The notes: a model not told the origin generated them from the sequence alone. A stretch of DNA of 64,000 bases from Peptococcaceae bacterium CEB3 (GCA_001029295.1 LDXJ01000058.1:152655-216654), one strand, 5' to 3'. Positions 24,730 through 34,042 are shown, counted from the stretch's first letter. Translations and numbers: made by a program.

Positions 24730-25914
24730 GTGCCCAAACGCTATGTGATTCCAGCCATCGCCGCTACGACCTTACTCGCCGGGGCGCTCGCCTTTTTCGT
24801 CTTCCCCCGGCCCGCCTTTCTTTCGGGTCATACTTCCGCTTTTTCCTTTCTCTCCGGACAGACTCCCTCCCCCTCCTCGCCGAATACTTCCGTCTCCCCC
24901 TCGCCGGCGGAAGAACCTTATCCGTCGGCTTCTGTACCGCCACTTAAACGGGGCCAAAATCCGCATTTGCCACCTTCGACCAACGCTGCCCATGGCTCTT
25001 CTCCCGGAGCCAGTTCCCCTAACCCCGGACACCCCCCCGCACCCGCGGGCAACCCACCCGTCCCTTCCGGGACAAACGCAAAAGGTGCGGCCGACATTGT
25101 CTGGTCCCTGGCGGTTAAAGAGCGGGCTGTTTTTATAACCGTTGACGACGGCTGGTTTCCCAGCCAACCCCTGCTTCAGCTCATGCGGCAAAAGCACTTG
25201 CCTGTCACCGCCTTTCTCATCCAGCAGGCTGCACAGGAGCACCCCGATTATTGGCGGGCGTTTTTAGCCGCCGGAGGCAGTATTGAAAACCACACCTTCT
25301 CCCACCCGGACCTGGCCAAGCTCCCCTTTCAAGCGGTTGAAAACCAGGTCCATACGGCCGAAACCTATCTTTCTTCCTTGGGACCGGCACCCACCCTCTT
25401 CCGCCCACCCTACGGCGATTACAGCACCTCCGTCCGCCAGGCGGTCTACCGGGCCGGAATCAAGCATGTCATCATGTGGGACGCGGTCATGAGCGGGGAT
25501 ACCGTGCAGACTTACAATAGCCAGCCTCTTCAACCCGGTTCTATTATCCTCCTCCATTGGGACCCCGGGCTCAGTGGCGAAGTTCGCCGGCTGCTCGACA
25601 TCTTGTACCAAAATAATTTGGGCGTGGCTTCCTTGCCCCAAGCCCTGGCCAACCCGAACAGTTTCCCCGTCATCTGGCCGCATGGCCAAAACTCAAGCCT
25701 CAAAAGCGCCCGCCAAGCACCGAAAGACAGCACGGCTAAGCCACCGATCTCTTCGTCTCCCTCCTCTTCGTCTCCCTCTTCTTCGTCTCCCTCTTCTTCG
25801 TCTCCCTCCTCTTCGTCTCCCTCCTCTTCGTCTCCCTCTTCTTCGTCTCCCTCCTCTTCGTCCCCGTCTCCCTCTTCTTCTCCCTCTTCCGGTGACGCTC
25901 CCAACGGAGCCTGA
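24730..25914 (+). CDS. Secreted polysaccharide deacetylase (NodB domain)
   Basis: 394 residues. N-terminal membrane anchor or signal (VIPAIAATTLLAGALAFFVF), a Pro/Ser-rich stretch to ~residue 130, then a NodB domain: FITVDDGW (catalytic/metal Asp), SIENHTFSHPDL (HxxxH metal pair), FRPPYGDYS, and ILLHWD near the end. The C-terminus is a run of SPSSS units. It likely removes acetyl groups from peptidoglycan or another envelope glycan outside the membrane. GTG 24730 is chosen over 24721 because GAGG lies eight bases before it. Confidence 0.85.
   Translation: MPKRYVIPAIAATTLLAGALAFFVFPRPAFLSGHTSAFSFLSGQTPSPSSPNTSVSPSPAEEPYPSASVPPLKRGQNPHLPPSTNAAHGSSPGASSPNPGHPPAPAGNPPVPSGTNAKGAADIVWSLAVKERAVFITVDDGWFPSQPLLQLMRQKHLPVTAFLIQQAAQEHPDYWRAFLAAGGSIENHTFSHPDLAKLPFQAVENQVHTAETYLSSLGPAPTLFRPPYGDYSTSVRQAVYRAGIKHVIMWDAVMSGDTVQTYNSQPLQPGSIILLHWDPGLSGEVRRLLDILYQNNLGVASLPQALANPNSFPVIWPHGQNSSLKSARQAPKDSTAKPPISSSPSSSSPSSSSPSSSSPSSSSPSSSSPSSSSPSSSSPSPSSSPSSGDAPNGA
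25756..25882 (+). repeat. 15-bp tandem repeat encoding (SPSSS)n
   Basis: About eight units of TCTTCGTCTCCCTCT (third-base variants) lie in frame at the 3' end of the deacetylase gene and encode a Ser/Pro spacer, plausibly wall-spanning. Copy number is likely variable. Confidence 0.9.
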
Positions 25915-26004
25915 GAGCCAACCGCTCCGTCATCTTTTAGACCATTTGCTTTGCTTTACAGAAATCCTATATGTAGCGAGCAAACCATATGGACCAATTT
26001 TTAG

Positions 26005-26030
26005 AGCCCCCAGCACCGCCGGGGGCTTTA
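26005..26030 (+). terminator. Terminator after the polysaccharide deacetylase gene
   Basis: Stem AGCCCCC/GGGGGCT with a 9-nt loop, followed by TTTATCC, 90 bp past the stop codon. From here to 26200 no further feature is seen. Confidence 0.7.
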
Positions 26031-26206
26031 TCCTTTCACTCCATACCGTACTTAACCGGCAGCGGCCGAGAACGAAAAACTGCGGGTAAACGTGTTGTCC
26101 AAGCGAACACGAACAAATGGTCCTCGTTGTGACCCCCGATAGAACAGGCAGGCCCCGCACTTCTGCTCACGCTATACCCGCGCCGACAGAAAGGGTCTAA
26201 CGACGC

Positions 26207-26235
26207 TTGATTCTATACGTATACTATGTTATACT
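26207..26235 (+). promoter_or_regulatory. Promoter of the EXLDI/ABC exporter operon
   Basis: TTGATT (26207-26212), 17-bp spacer, TATACT (26230-26235). The spacer contains the palindrome TATACGTATA, a possible regulator site. The start codon of the first gene lies 72 bp downstream. Confidence 0.65.
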
Positions 26236-26306
26236 GAGCCAAGGGAAGGCGGTTCTTCTCTTCGCACGTAAGATCCCTTACCACTTTCACTCAAGGAGGG
26301 CCATTC

Positions 26307-26933
26307 ATGATGCCAAATAAAACCATTTATGTCTCCGACGGCGATTTGCCGATTTTCGAGCGAGCCCAGGAACTAGCCGGTGAAAATCTATCCGCCACCA
26401 TTGCCGGAGCGCTGCGCCGTTATGTTGAAAATGCGGAAGCCAGAGCCAAAGGGTTAGAAGAGATTATCGTCAAGGTGGGAAAAGTCGCCATCACCCGCAA
26501 GAGATTTTGGGGTAAATTACTGGCCAAAGGGCACATCTCGGACGACGCTGAGAAAAAACAACAATGGTACAAGATTTACCAAACGGCCAAGGGTGCCTTT
26601 GCCGTCTCAGTCACGAGCCATCCCAAGTGGTGGTACTCGAACGGCTCAGACTGGAAAGATTGGGATTGGGATTGGGACCGGCAGTCCGGGAACTGGGGAG
26701 AATGGTGGAAAGCCTGGAAACAAGACCACTCGGGAGCCAGGCCAGAGTCGGATCAGCACACCATGAAGGAGTATCCCCAAATGAAAGATTGGCCGGATTG
26801 GTCTGAACAAGCGGAACACCGCCTGGAAGTCTATGCCACGCTCGAAGAGGTCGGGGAACACGTTCCGGAAGAGTTGTATCAGGCAACCCGTCAAGCCTTG
26901 CGCGACGACCCGATAGAAGACCTGGACATTTAG
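26307..26933 (+). CDS. EXLDI-family protein with Trp/Asp-rich insert
   Basis: 208 residues. The N-terminus (KTIYVSDGDLPIFERAQELA, LSATIAGALRRYVE) and C-terminal EDLDI end match the EXLDI family, whose genes sit beside DrrA-type exporters; its role is unknown. The middle (~residues 110-140) has an unusual Trp-rich run (DWKDWDWDWDRQSGNWGEWW). The N-terminal part resembles a small ribbon-helix-helix-like dimer, so DNA binding is possible. ATG 26307 follows AAGGAGG at seven bases. It is 25 bp ahead of the ABC ATPase gene. Confidence 0.7.
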   Translation: MMPNKTIYVSDGDLPIFERAQELAGENLSATIAGALRRYVENAEARAKGLEEIIVKVGKVAITRKRFWGKLLAKGHISDDAEKKQQWYKIYQTAKGAFAVSVTSHPKWWYSNGSDWKDWDWDWDRQSGNWGEWWKAWKQDHSGARPESDQHTMKEYPQMKDWPDWSEQAEHRLEVYATLEEVGEHVPEELYQATRQALRDDPIEDLDI

Positions 26934-26958
26934 AAAATCCGCATGAAGGAGGCATCTT

Positions 26959-27942
26959 GTGTCTAATTCGATCATCGTAACGAAGAACCTGCGCAAAACC
27001 TTTATAACCAAAGCCAAAGGCAAGAAACAGTCAGTCGAAGCCGTCAAAGGCATCAATTTGGAGATCGGCAAAGGAGAAATTTTCGGTTTCCTCGGTCCCA
27101 ATGGCGCCGGCAAATCGACGACTCAAAAAATGCTGGCGACCTTGCTTTTGCCCAGCGCGGGCGAAGCTCGGGTCAACGGCTATGATCTGTCCACACAGCA
27201 ACAGGACATACGCCGGTGCATCGGCTATGTCAGTCAGTCCGGCGGAACGGATTCCCTCTCCACCGGACTGGAAAACCTGGTCTTGCAAGCACAGCTCTAC
27301 GGTCTGGACGGGGTCACGGCCGCCAAGCGAGCAGAGGAATTTATCGACCGCTTTCAGATGACTTCCTTTGCCGAGCGGCGGGCCCTCAGCTATTCCGGCG
27401 GTCAGCGCCGCCGCCTGGACCTGGCTCTGGGCATGATTCACCATCCGGACGTTTTACTGCTCGATGAGCCCACGGTCGGTCTCGATCCCCAAAGCAGAGC
27501 TTACTTGTGGAGAGAAATCCGACACTTGCGCGACGAAGGCATCACGGTCCTCCTCACCACGCATTACTTGGATGAGGCGGATAAGCTCTGCGATACCGTA
27601 GCTATTATCGATAACGGAGAAATCGTGGCCGCAGGCACACCGAGTCAACTGAAAGACGATATCGGCGCCGACTCGTTGGTATTCGGCTTTGCAAGCGAGC
27701 AAACCGCTCAGCAGGCCCAAGCGCTGCTGGTGGATAGAGCCCCGGCGGAGAACACCCAAGTGGAAGACCATCTTCTCCGCCTTCGTCTGAGCCGGGGGGA
27801 ACAGGCGCTGCCCGCTCTCCTGCGCCTGCTGGATACGCAACACTTACCGGTACTGAGCATCTCTTTGGCTAAGCCCAGTTTAGATGATGTATTCCTAAAA
27901 CACACGGGCCGTTCACTGAGGGAGGATCAAGCTCATGGATAA
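26959..27942 (+). CDS. ABC exporter ATPase, DrrA-type
   Basis: 327 residues. Walker A GPNGAGKST, Q-loop YVSQSGG, signature SYSGGQRRRLD, Walker B VLLLDEPTVGLD, and H-loop TTHYLDEAD, followed by a C-terminal domain typical of daunorubicin-type exporters. It energises the permease encoded by the next, 8-bp overlapping gene. GTG start 26959 follows AAGGAGG. Substrate unknown; drug or lipid export is the family norm. Confidence 0.9.
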   Translation: MSNSIIVTKNLRKTFITKAKGKKQSVEAVKGINLEIGKGEIFGFLGPNGAGKSTTQKMLATLLLPSAGEARVNGYDLSTQQQDIRRCIGYVSQSGGTDSLSTGLENLVLQAQLYGLDGVTAAKRAEEFIDRFQMTSFAERRALSYSGGQRRRLDLALGMIHHPDVLLLDEPTVGLDPQSRAYLWREIRHLRDEGITVLLTTHYLDEADKLCDTVAIIDNGEIVAAGTPSQLKDDIGADSLVFGFASEQTAQQAQALLVDRAPAENTQVEDHLLRLRLSRGEQALPALLRLLDTQHLPVLSISLAKPSLDDVFLKHTGRSLREDQAHG

Positions 27943-28705
27943 AATGAAGACACTCCGCGAAACCGGTTTAATGTTCCGCAGAAGTATGCAGCATACCTTG
28001 CGAAATCCCATCTGGGTCTTTCTCAACCTGTTCCAGCCCCTCTTGTACCTGTTCCTCTTCATGCCGCTCTTGAAAAGCTTGGGCGGAGTACCCGGTTTGC
28101 CCGCCGGCAAGACCGTACAGGTGTTTATCCCGGGGCTGTTGGTCATGCTGGCCCTGTTCGGCTCCGCCTTTGTCGGGTTTGGTCTGGTTGACGAGATCCG
28201 CACGGGAGTCATCGAACGTTTTCTGGTCACCCCGGCCCACAGATCGGCCATTCTCCTGGGCAGGCTCCTGAAGGATGTGGTCGTGCTTCTGGTCCAATGT
28301 CTCTTGATCACGGTCTGTGCGCTCCCTTTCGGCTTAGGGGTCAACTTGGGTGGATTTTTGATCTCTTTGCTGCTCTACGCCTTGATTGCCATCGCCATGG
28401 CCTCCATGTCCTACGCCTTCGCCCTTCTCTTCAAGTCTGAGGATACCCTCGCTTCCACCCTGAACACGATTGCCCTGCCGGTGTCCCTGCTCTCGGGCAT
28501 CATGCTGCCCCTTGCCTTGGCTCCCCTCTGGTTACGAGACTTGGCCAGGGTCAATCCCTTTTCCTATGGCGTAAATGCCTCCCGTGCCCTGTTCGCCGGG
28601 AACATCCATAACGGAGACGTTATCAAGGGGTTCATCATCGTCATCCTCCTGGCCGGCATCACCTTCTGGTCGGCGATAAGGTCTTTGAGGAAGATGGCGG
28701 CCTGA
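27935..28705 (+). CDS. ABC-2 type exporter permease, DrrB-type
   Basis: 256 residues with six membrane helices: amphipathic N-terminus, PIWVFLNLFQPLLYLFLF, then VFIPGLLVMLALFGSAFVGF, and the ABC-2 block TGVIERFLVTPAHRSAILLGR. The PFSYGVNASRALF segment before the last helix is typical of DrrB. It pairs with the ATPase upstream, whose stop it overlaps. No terminator is evident before the convergent HD gene. Confidence 0.9.
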   Translation: MDKMKTLRETGLMFRRSMQHTLRNPIWVFLNLFQPLLYLFLFMPLLKSLGGVPGLPAGKTVQVFIPGLLVMLALFGSAFVGFGLVDEIRTGVIERFLVTPAHRSAILLGRLLKDVVVLLVQCLLITVCALPFGLGVNLGGFLISLLLYALIAIAMASMSYAFALLFKSEDTLASTLNTIALPVSLLSGIMLPLALAPLWLRDLARVNPFSYGVNASRALFAGNIHNGDVIKGFIIVILLAGITFWSAIRSLRKMAA

Positions 28706-28775
28706 GCACCCCGGTTCGCAGGAAGAGGAGTGAAGGTAATGTTCCACAAGGGGACGGGAAGCGCGGGCCAGAAAC

Positions 28776-29588
28776 TCACCGGAAGGTCGTTTCCGCTATA
28801 CCCGGAAGCAATTCGTAGACAGAGCAGCCCAGGCTGTCCTCAAATTTCTGCTTAAGGGCGAAAACCGCCTGCCATTTCGGCACGGTCAGCTCGTTGACCC
28901 CGTAGCGCAAAGCCACGTCCACCATCCGTTTCTCCAATAAACAGAAACCCTGCGGCGTTACCAACGAATCACAGAGCTGAATTAATTCATCATACAGAGT
29001 GTAATGAATCCTCCCGACGTAGGCCCGAAGAAACGTGAGTTCATCCGCCGTACAGTCTTTGTTTCCCGAATAAGATTCCAGGTCGGGCAAAGGGAAGGAA
29101 TGGGTAAGACATATCCTGGCACACCCCTCGTAGCCCCGCTTATTCATAAATTTGTAGCCGTCGATCGTATGACGCAAATGAGATACCCCTGTACGCCTGC
29201 CAATATCGTGCAGACATCCGAAGACATAGGCGGTCTCCGGATCAAGCTCACGGTGATGGCAGGCTATATTGCGCGCCGCCTCCGCGGTGACGATAGAGTG
29301 TTGCACCCAAGGCCCGGGGTTCAATCTTTCCGCTTCCGCCAATATAAGTCTGGCTTCAGCGGCGGTGGGTACGCCCGTAACCTTAACTCCGGAGGGCACT
29401 CCCATAGCCCCGGCTGCGGAACTGTCCGCAGACTTATTCCGCAGCCTGCCCCCTGCCTGCTCAGCCGCGTCGACGGCGTTACCCACCGCGTCATCCACAC
29501 TCCTAGCCGAAACGCCACCCACAGTTTTATCCGCGACAGCGCCCGCAGTCTTATCCGCGGCACCACCCGCAGTCTTATCCGTATGCAT
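28776..29588 (-). CDS. HD-domain phosphohydrolase-like protein
   Basis: 270 residues. The first ~60 are Ala/Gly/Asp/Lys-rich with three copies of an eight-residue DKTAGGAA-like repeat. The HD domain follows: QHSIVTAEAARNIA, GCLHDIGRRTG (HD pair), HTIDGYKFM, and a CDSL helix. HD proteins of this type hydrolyse phosphate esters, often nucleotides; the substrate cannot be told. The ATG at 29588 follows GGAGGTGG. The repeated N-terminus is encoded by a 24-bp DNA repeat and is likely a recent expansion. Confidence 0.75.
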   Translation of the reverse strand: MHTDKTAGGAADKTAGAVADKTVGGVSARSVDDAVGNAVDAAEQAGGRLRNKSADSSAAGAMGVPSGVKVTGVPTAAEARLILAEAERLNPGPWVQHSIVTAEAARNIACHHRELDPETAYVFGCLHDIGRRTGVSHLRHTIDGYKFMNKRGYEGCARICLTHSFPLPDLESYSGNKDCTADELTFLRAYVGRIHYTLYDELIQLCDSLVTPQGFCLLEKRMVDVALRYGVNELTVPKWQAVFALKQKFEDSLGCSVYELLPGIAETTFR

Positions 29589-29830
29589 GTGCGTAAGTCC
29601 ACCTCCACCTTCCTCAAAAAATTTAACTCCCTTTTTACCTTTCGGTAACAGTCGTTTTACGTCATCTTGCTATTATCCAAGCGTGAAACCGGATACCCTC
29701 AATCGAAAGGGTGGAGCGCGAAATCATCAGCCGCCTTCAAGCGCAAAATTTGAAAGCTCTGCCGAAGGCCAACAAGGGTAAAACCCACGGTCGGACATAA
29801 CGGGGGACAGAAATCGCAGTGAGGAGGAGT

Positions 29831-30985
29831 ATGAGGACTATGGGCGGATTTTTCATCGTCACCAAAATCTCAAAGTCCTTTGGCCCGCATAAAGTTGTGG
29901 ATGAGGTTTCTTTCACTTTAAACGCGGGTGAAATTGTCTCCATCCTCGGCCCCTCAGGCTGTGGCAAAACGACCCTTCTCCGCCTGCTGGCGGGCCTGGA
30001 ACTTCCCGATGATGGCAGCATCATCTGCGACGGACACACGTTTTATCAGGCGGAAACCGGAGTTTTTCTGCCGCCGGAGAAACGGGAGTTAAGCCTCGTC
30101 TTTCAAGATTACGCCCTCTGGCCCCACCTCACAGTGTATCAGAATGTGGAGATGGTCCTCAAGTACCGGCGGCAAAATGCCCCGGACCGTCGCAAGAGCA
30201 CCCTTCCTGTGCGGGAACGCGTCTTGGAGGCCTTGGACCTTCTCAACATCGGGTCCCTGGCCGGAAGATATCCCCAGCAGCTATCCGGCGGTCAGCAGCA
30301 GCGGGTGGCCGTCGCCCGGGCCATCGTCGCCCGGCCGAAGCTGGTATTGCTTGACGAGCCCTTCAGCGCCTTGGACCGCCGTTTGCGGCTTGAGTTGCGG
30401 CATGAACTCGGCACACTGCTCAGGCGGCGGCACTTGACGGTTTTGCACGTAACCCACGACCAGGAGGAGGCTCTGACCATGTCGGACAAGGTTATCGTCA
30501 TGGACGGAGGGAAAATCCTCCAGCTTGATCAACCCGACAAAGTCTACAGCTGCCCGGTCAGCGCCCAGGTGGCCGAATTCATCGGCAAGTCTAATCTGAT
30601 ACCCGTCACGGTTCACAACACAGGCAACGCGGTGGCCATTGAATTTCCCAATGGTGTCACCCTGGTCGAACTCGACCCCCACACTTTTCCCCCTGCCCTC
30701 TCGACTCACCGCGGTTCCGCGCGGGCGCTTGCCTTGGTCAGACCCGAAGGAATTCGGATTGCCACCGGAAACAAAGAGGTTTCCCCCGCTCCCGCCGCCA
30801 AAGGCCGGACCATTTGTCTGCCGGGAAAAGTCCGGAACGTGGAGTACCTCGGTGACCGCTACCTCATCACAGTTGAGGCCGATACCCACGGGGACCTCTA
30901 CTGTTATTCTCCCCATCCTTATCGAGCGGCAGAGCCGCTGGACCTGCGAATACCGCTTACCGCGCTCTGGCTCGTCCCCGCTTAG
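29831..30985 (+). CDS. ABC importer ATPase, FbpC/PotA-like
   Basis: About 384 residues. Walker A GPSGCGKTT, Q-loop LVFQDYALWPHLTVYQNVEM (the aromatic-rich form of iron and putrescine importers), signature LSGGQQQRVAVARA, Walker B LVLLDEPFSALD, H-loop HVTHDQEEA, and a C-terminal TOBE domain. It powers the permease two genes down. The start is uncertain: ATG 29831 sits three bases after AGGAGG, ATG 29840 twelve. A gap of 252 bp precedes the binding-protein gene. Confidence 0.88.
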   Translation: MRTMGGFFIVTKISKSFGPHKVVDEVSFTLNAGEIVSILGPSGCGKTTLLRLLAGLELPDDGSIICDGHTFYQAETGVFLPPEKRELSLVFQDYALWPHLTVYQNVEMVLKYRRQNAPDRRKSTLPVRERVLEALDLLNIGSLAGRYPQQLSGGQQQRVAVARAIVARPKLVLLDEPFSALDRRLRLELRHELGTLLRRRHLTVLHVTHDQEEALTMSDKVIVMDGGKILQLDQPDKVYSCPVSAQVAEFIGKSNLIPVTVHNTGNAVAIEFPNGVTLVELDPHTFPPALSTHRGSARALALVRPEGIRIATGNKEVSPAPAAKGRTICLPGKVRNVEYLGDRYLITVEADTHGDLYCYSPHPYRAAEPLDLRIPLTALWLVPA

Positions 30986-31237
30986 CCTGACACACTATAA
31001 AAGAGCTAAAACTAGACTGGACTGGACCGGACCGGCCCGAAGGCCGGAGCCCGAGGGCAAAATCCCGGAGGCCAATTTGCCAGGCTTTAGCCTTGGGGAC
31101 CCCTAAGCATATTCTTAACCCCAAATAGCAGCGCGTCGGCGGCCCGGACACGGAGTATTGCCAGACCTTCCAAGCGTCACAGGATATGTCCGATATTGAT
31201 GATATACAAGGCATAAAGAAAGGAAAGGAAAGAAAAA
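30986..31237 (+). other. GC-rich structured gap between importer ATPase and binding-protein genes
   Basis: The gap starts with a short GACTG/GACCG tandem run (31015-31035), then hairpin CCGGCC-CGAA-GGCCGG (31030-31045), and AGGCTTTAGCCT near 31081. No ORF with a ribosome binding site is seen. It may hold a processing or attenuation signal for the lipoprotein gene. Confidence 0.4.
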
Positions 31238-32278
31238 ATGAGTTACTTTAGTAAGTTCGGGCGCTACGGCCTGATGAGTGTCCTGGTCGCAGGGCTCCTG
31301 GTTTTGACGACGGCCTGCGGAGCCACTTCCCCCAATAAAACTTTCAGTTCCGCGACTCCCTCCGCGCCCTCCGGGAATCACGACCTCGTCCTGTATTGTG
31401 CCGGGCCTGCCGGCCTGGAAAAGAAGATAACCAAAGACTTTGAGAAGAAAACCGGCATCAAGGTGAGCGTCTTCGACGGCACAACCGGTAAAATCCTCGC
31501 CCGCCTGCAAGCGGAAAAGAGCAATCCCAAAGCTGATGTCGTGATCTTAGCCGATTGGTCTGCCGCAGGGGGTTTAAAAGAGCAAAGGATGACTCTCTCG
31601 TATAAACCCAAGAACTCCGACCAGTTGATCTGGTTCGACCCGGATTACAATTATTTTGCTTACAGTGCCTCTGCCTTGGGTATAACTTACAACACCAAGG
31701 AAGTTAAGACGCCCCCCAGGGATTGGCAGGACGCTCTAGCCCCGGCATTCAAGAACAAAGTGGTTATGCCTGACCCAGCCCAATCCGGCTCGGCACTGGA
31801 TTTTACCGGCGCCTACCTGCAAAATCACCAAAACTCTTGGGACTTCTTTAAGGCGTTAAAAGCCAACGGCGCGATTGTCCAAGGAGCCAACGCGGAATCC
31901 CTTAATCAGGTTTTGACGGGCGCCAAAAGCATGGTTTTGGCTGGAGTCGATTACATGGCTTACGCCGACAAGGCAAAAGGCGAACCCATCGACATCATCT
32001 ATCCCTCCAGTGGAACCGTTGTTAATCCCCGGCCGGTCATGATTCTGAAGTCGACCAAAAACCTGACCGCCGCCAAAAAATACGTGGATTTTCTCCTCTC
32101 GCATGAGGGGCAGCAGGACGTCGTCAACGCCTACCTCCTTCCAGGCAGGAAGGACATCTCGGTCGGTTCCAAAAGGGCCGGTCTGGCTCAGATCAAACAA
32201 TTCCAAGTCGACTGGAAAGCCCTGACTTCTGATGAAAAGAACGTCATCCATCAGCTCGACAATATCCTCGGCCAATAA
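31238..32278 (+). CDS. ABC importer substrate-binding lipoprotein, Fe(III)-type
   Basis: 346 residues. Lipoprotein signal with lipobox LTTAC (Cys ~27), then a type-2 periplasmic binding fold: LVLYCAGPAGLEKKITKDFE, KADVVILADWSA, ALGITYNTKEV, and DYMAYADKAKG with PSSGTVVNPRPVMI near residue 240. It resembles FbpA/AfuA proteins. Ligand could be Fe(III), a sugar phosphate or a phosphonate; the sequence does not decide. The permease gene begins 10 bp after the stop. Confidence 0.82.
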   Translation: MSYFSKFGRYGLMSVLVAGLLVLTTACGATSPNKTFSSATPSAPSGNHDLVLYCAGPAGLEKKITKDFEKKTGIKVSVFDGTTGKILARLQAEKSNPKADVVILADWSAAGGLKEQRMTLSYKPKNSDQLIWFDPDYNYFAYSASALGITYNTKEVKTPPRDWQDALAPAFKNKVVMPDPAQSGSALDFTGAYLQNHQNSWDFFKALKANGAIVQGANAESLNQVLTGAKSMVLAGVDYMAYADKAKGEPIDIIYPSSGTVVNPRPVMILKSTKNLTAAKKYVDFLLSHEGQQDVVNAYLLPGRKDISVGSKRAGLAQIKQFQVDWKALTSDEKNVIHQLDNILGQ

Positions 32279-32288
32279 TGGGCAAGCA

Positions 32289-33968
32289 ATGAGTGAAACA
32301 CGCGGCCTAGCCGCGCTCCGCACCTTGCCGGCGCGGCGGAAAAAATACCTGATTCCGCTTATCTTGACGCCGGTGCTCACATTTTTTTACGCTTCCCCGG
32401 TGCTTATGATTTTACTCCGAGCTTTTGAATCCGTCTCGCCGGCCGGCGTTCTCGCAGCCTTATCAGGCACCGCACTGACCGCGGCTTTACATTCCGCCGT
32501 ACTCGGGTTGTGTGTGGTTTTCTTCTCCACCCTCGTCGCTCTGCCCCTGGCCTTAGCTACCCGTAACAGCCTTCTCTTAAACTCGCCCTATTTCGATGTC
32601 GTCTTTTTGATTCCCTTCATGACTCCCCCTTACATTTCGTCCATAGGCTGGATCCTTTTCCTGCAGCCCCATGGTTATCTGGAAAGTTTTCTGCCCTCCG
32701 CCTCGCATCTCGAACCTTTTTTCTTCTCTGTTTGGGGTCTGAGTCTGATTATGAGCCTCCACCTATTTCCCCTCGTGTATCTGGCTTTAAAGCAGACCCT
32801 GTCCGCGGCCGGCGGGCGGCTGGAAGAGGCAGCCCGCATCGGCGGCATACCCGCCCGTATTCGCTTCATTCGCATTTGGCTGCCTCTGCTGACAAGACCG
32901 TTGCTGGCCACCGGTGTTCTGGTCTTCATCAAGGCGATCGGCGAATTCGGCACACCCCTCGTTTTCGGCAGTCTCATTCATTACTCCGTCTTAACCACCG
33001 CCATCTATCAAGACATTTCCACTTGGCCGGTGAGTTTTGCCCGGGCCGCCCAATTGTCCCTCCCTCTTTTGGGCATGAGTTTTGCCGTCTGGTTTGTGAA
33101 TAACCTTTATCAGAAGAGAAAGAACTACACCTTGATGAGCGGCAAATCATCCCCGCCCGGGCTCGAGACGAAACGGCCTTGGGCTGTCATCGCACCTATT
33201 TATGCCGGGCTCACCCTGGTTCTCGCCCTCGGCATCCCTTACGGTTCGGTCTTGATCACTTCCCTGCTGAGAATCGAGGGAAACGGCTTTCACCTGAGCA
33301 ACCTAACTCTGAGTCATTACACCGCCTTGCTGGAGCCCGGTTCCAGCGCTTTGCGGGCTTTGATCACCAGCTTTGAATTAGCCTTCATTGCGGCTGGCAT
33401 CTGCGCCCTCCTCGGCCTCGTCATAGCCGGCGTGACCCGTTTCTCCGCCTCTGCTTGGACACAATATCTCGGATTTCTGGTGATCCTGCCTTACGCCGTT
33501 CCGGATGTCCTGATCGTGATCGGTATGATTCTCTTTTGGAACGCGCCTTGGCTGAAATGGACTCTCTACAACACCCCGGCTATGCTGGTCGCTTGCTATG
33601 CCGTCCTGTTTCTGCCTTATGCGGTCACATACACCACAGGTGCCTTAAACAATCTGTCTTCGTCCTTGTGGGAAGCGGGGCTCGCGCACCATCTGCCCAA
33701 ATGGCGGGTAGCACAGCGTATTGTGCTACCGCTCTTATTTCCTTCTGTCCTAGCCGGTTGGATCACGGTCTTTTCCATCGGCGTGCGTGATTTGGTCGCT
33801 CCCATGCTGGTGAGCCCGCCCGGCCTGCAAACCGTTTCCACCTACATCTTCCAGCAGTTTGATCAGGGGGATCTGTCCAGCGGCATGGCCATGGCGATCA
33901 CGGTCGTGTTACTGACCCTTCTCCTCCATTTCGTCGTTCAGAGACTTCAAATCCGCGGCAGCCGCTGA
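32289..33968 (+). CDS. ABC importer permease, FbpB-type double domain
   Basis: 559 residues with about twelve helices and two permease cores, each with an EAA loop (EEAARIGGIPARIRFIRIWLP near 200; SSLWEAGLAHHLPKWRVAQR near 470). The fused form is typical of ferric-iron importers. ATG 32289 is chosen because an upstream start at 32232 lies within the binding-protein gene; the ribosome binding site is weak, so coupling is likely. A strong terminator follows at 34004. Confidence 0.88.
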   Translation: MSETRGLAALRTLPARRKKYLIPLILTPVLTFFYASPVLMILLRAFESVSPAGVLAALSGTALTAALHSAVLGLCVVFFSTLVALPLALATRNSLLLNSPYFDVVFLIPFMTPPYISSIGWILFLQPHGYLESFLPSASHLEPFFFSVWGLSLIMSLHLFPLVYLALKQTLSAAGGRLEEAARIGGIPARIRFIRIWLPLLTRPLLATGVLVFIKAIGEFGTPLVFGSLIHYSVLTTAIYQDISTWPVSFARAAQLSLPLLGMSFAVWFVNNLYQKRKNYTLMSGKSSPPGLETKRPWAVIAPIYAGLTLVLALGIPYGSVLITSLLRIEGNGFHLSNLTLSHYTALLEPGSSALRALITSFELAFIAAGICALLGLVIAGVTRFSASAWTQYLGFLVILPYAVPDVLIVIGMILFWNAPWLKWTLYNTPAMLVACYAVLFLPYAVTYTTGALNNLSSSLWEAGLAHHLPKWRVAQRIVLPLLFPSVLAGWITVFSIGVRDLVAPMLVSPPGLQTVSTYIFQQFDQGDLSSGMAMAITVVLLTLLLHFVVQRLQIRGSR

Positions 33969-34003
33969 TCGACCTACACGCTGATTAACGTACAAAACAG
34001 AGA

Positions 34004-34042
34004 AAACCGCCCAGCGAGGTCAATCCTCGCAAGGCGGTTTTT
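34004..34042 (+). terminator. Terminator of the ABC importer operon
   Basis: Stem AAACCGCC/GGCGGTTT enclosing GCGAGG/CCTCGC, followed by TTTTTCC; 36 bp past the permease stop. Confidence 0.88.

Noticed and set aside
25530..25904. Acidic Glu/Asp-rich ORF opposite the deacetylase tail
   Set aside because: It mirrors the 15-bp repeat on the opposite strand.
29004..29648. Plus-strand ORF across the HD-domain gene
   Set aside because: The minus-strand HD protein has clear motifs and a strong ribosome binding site; the plus frame is a shadow.
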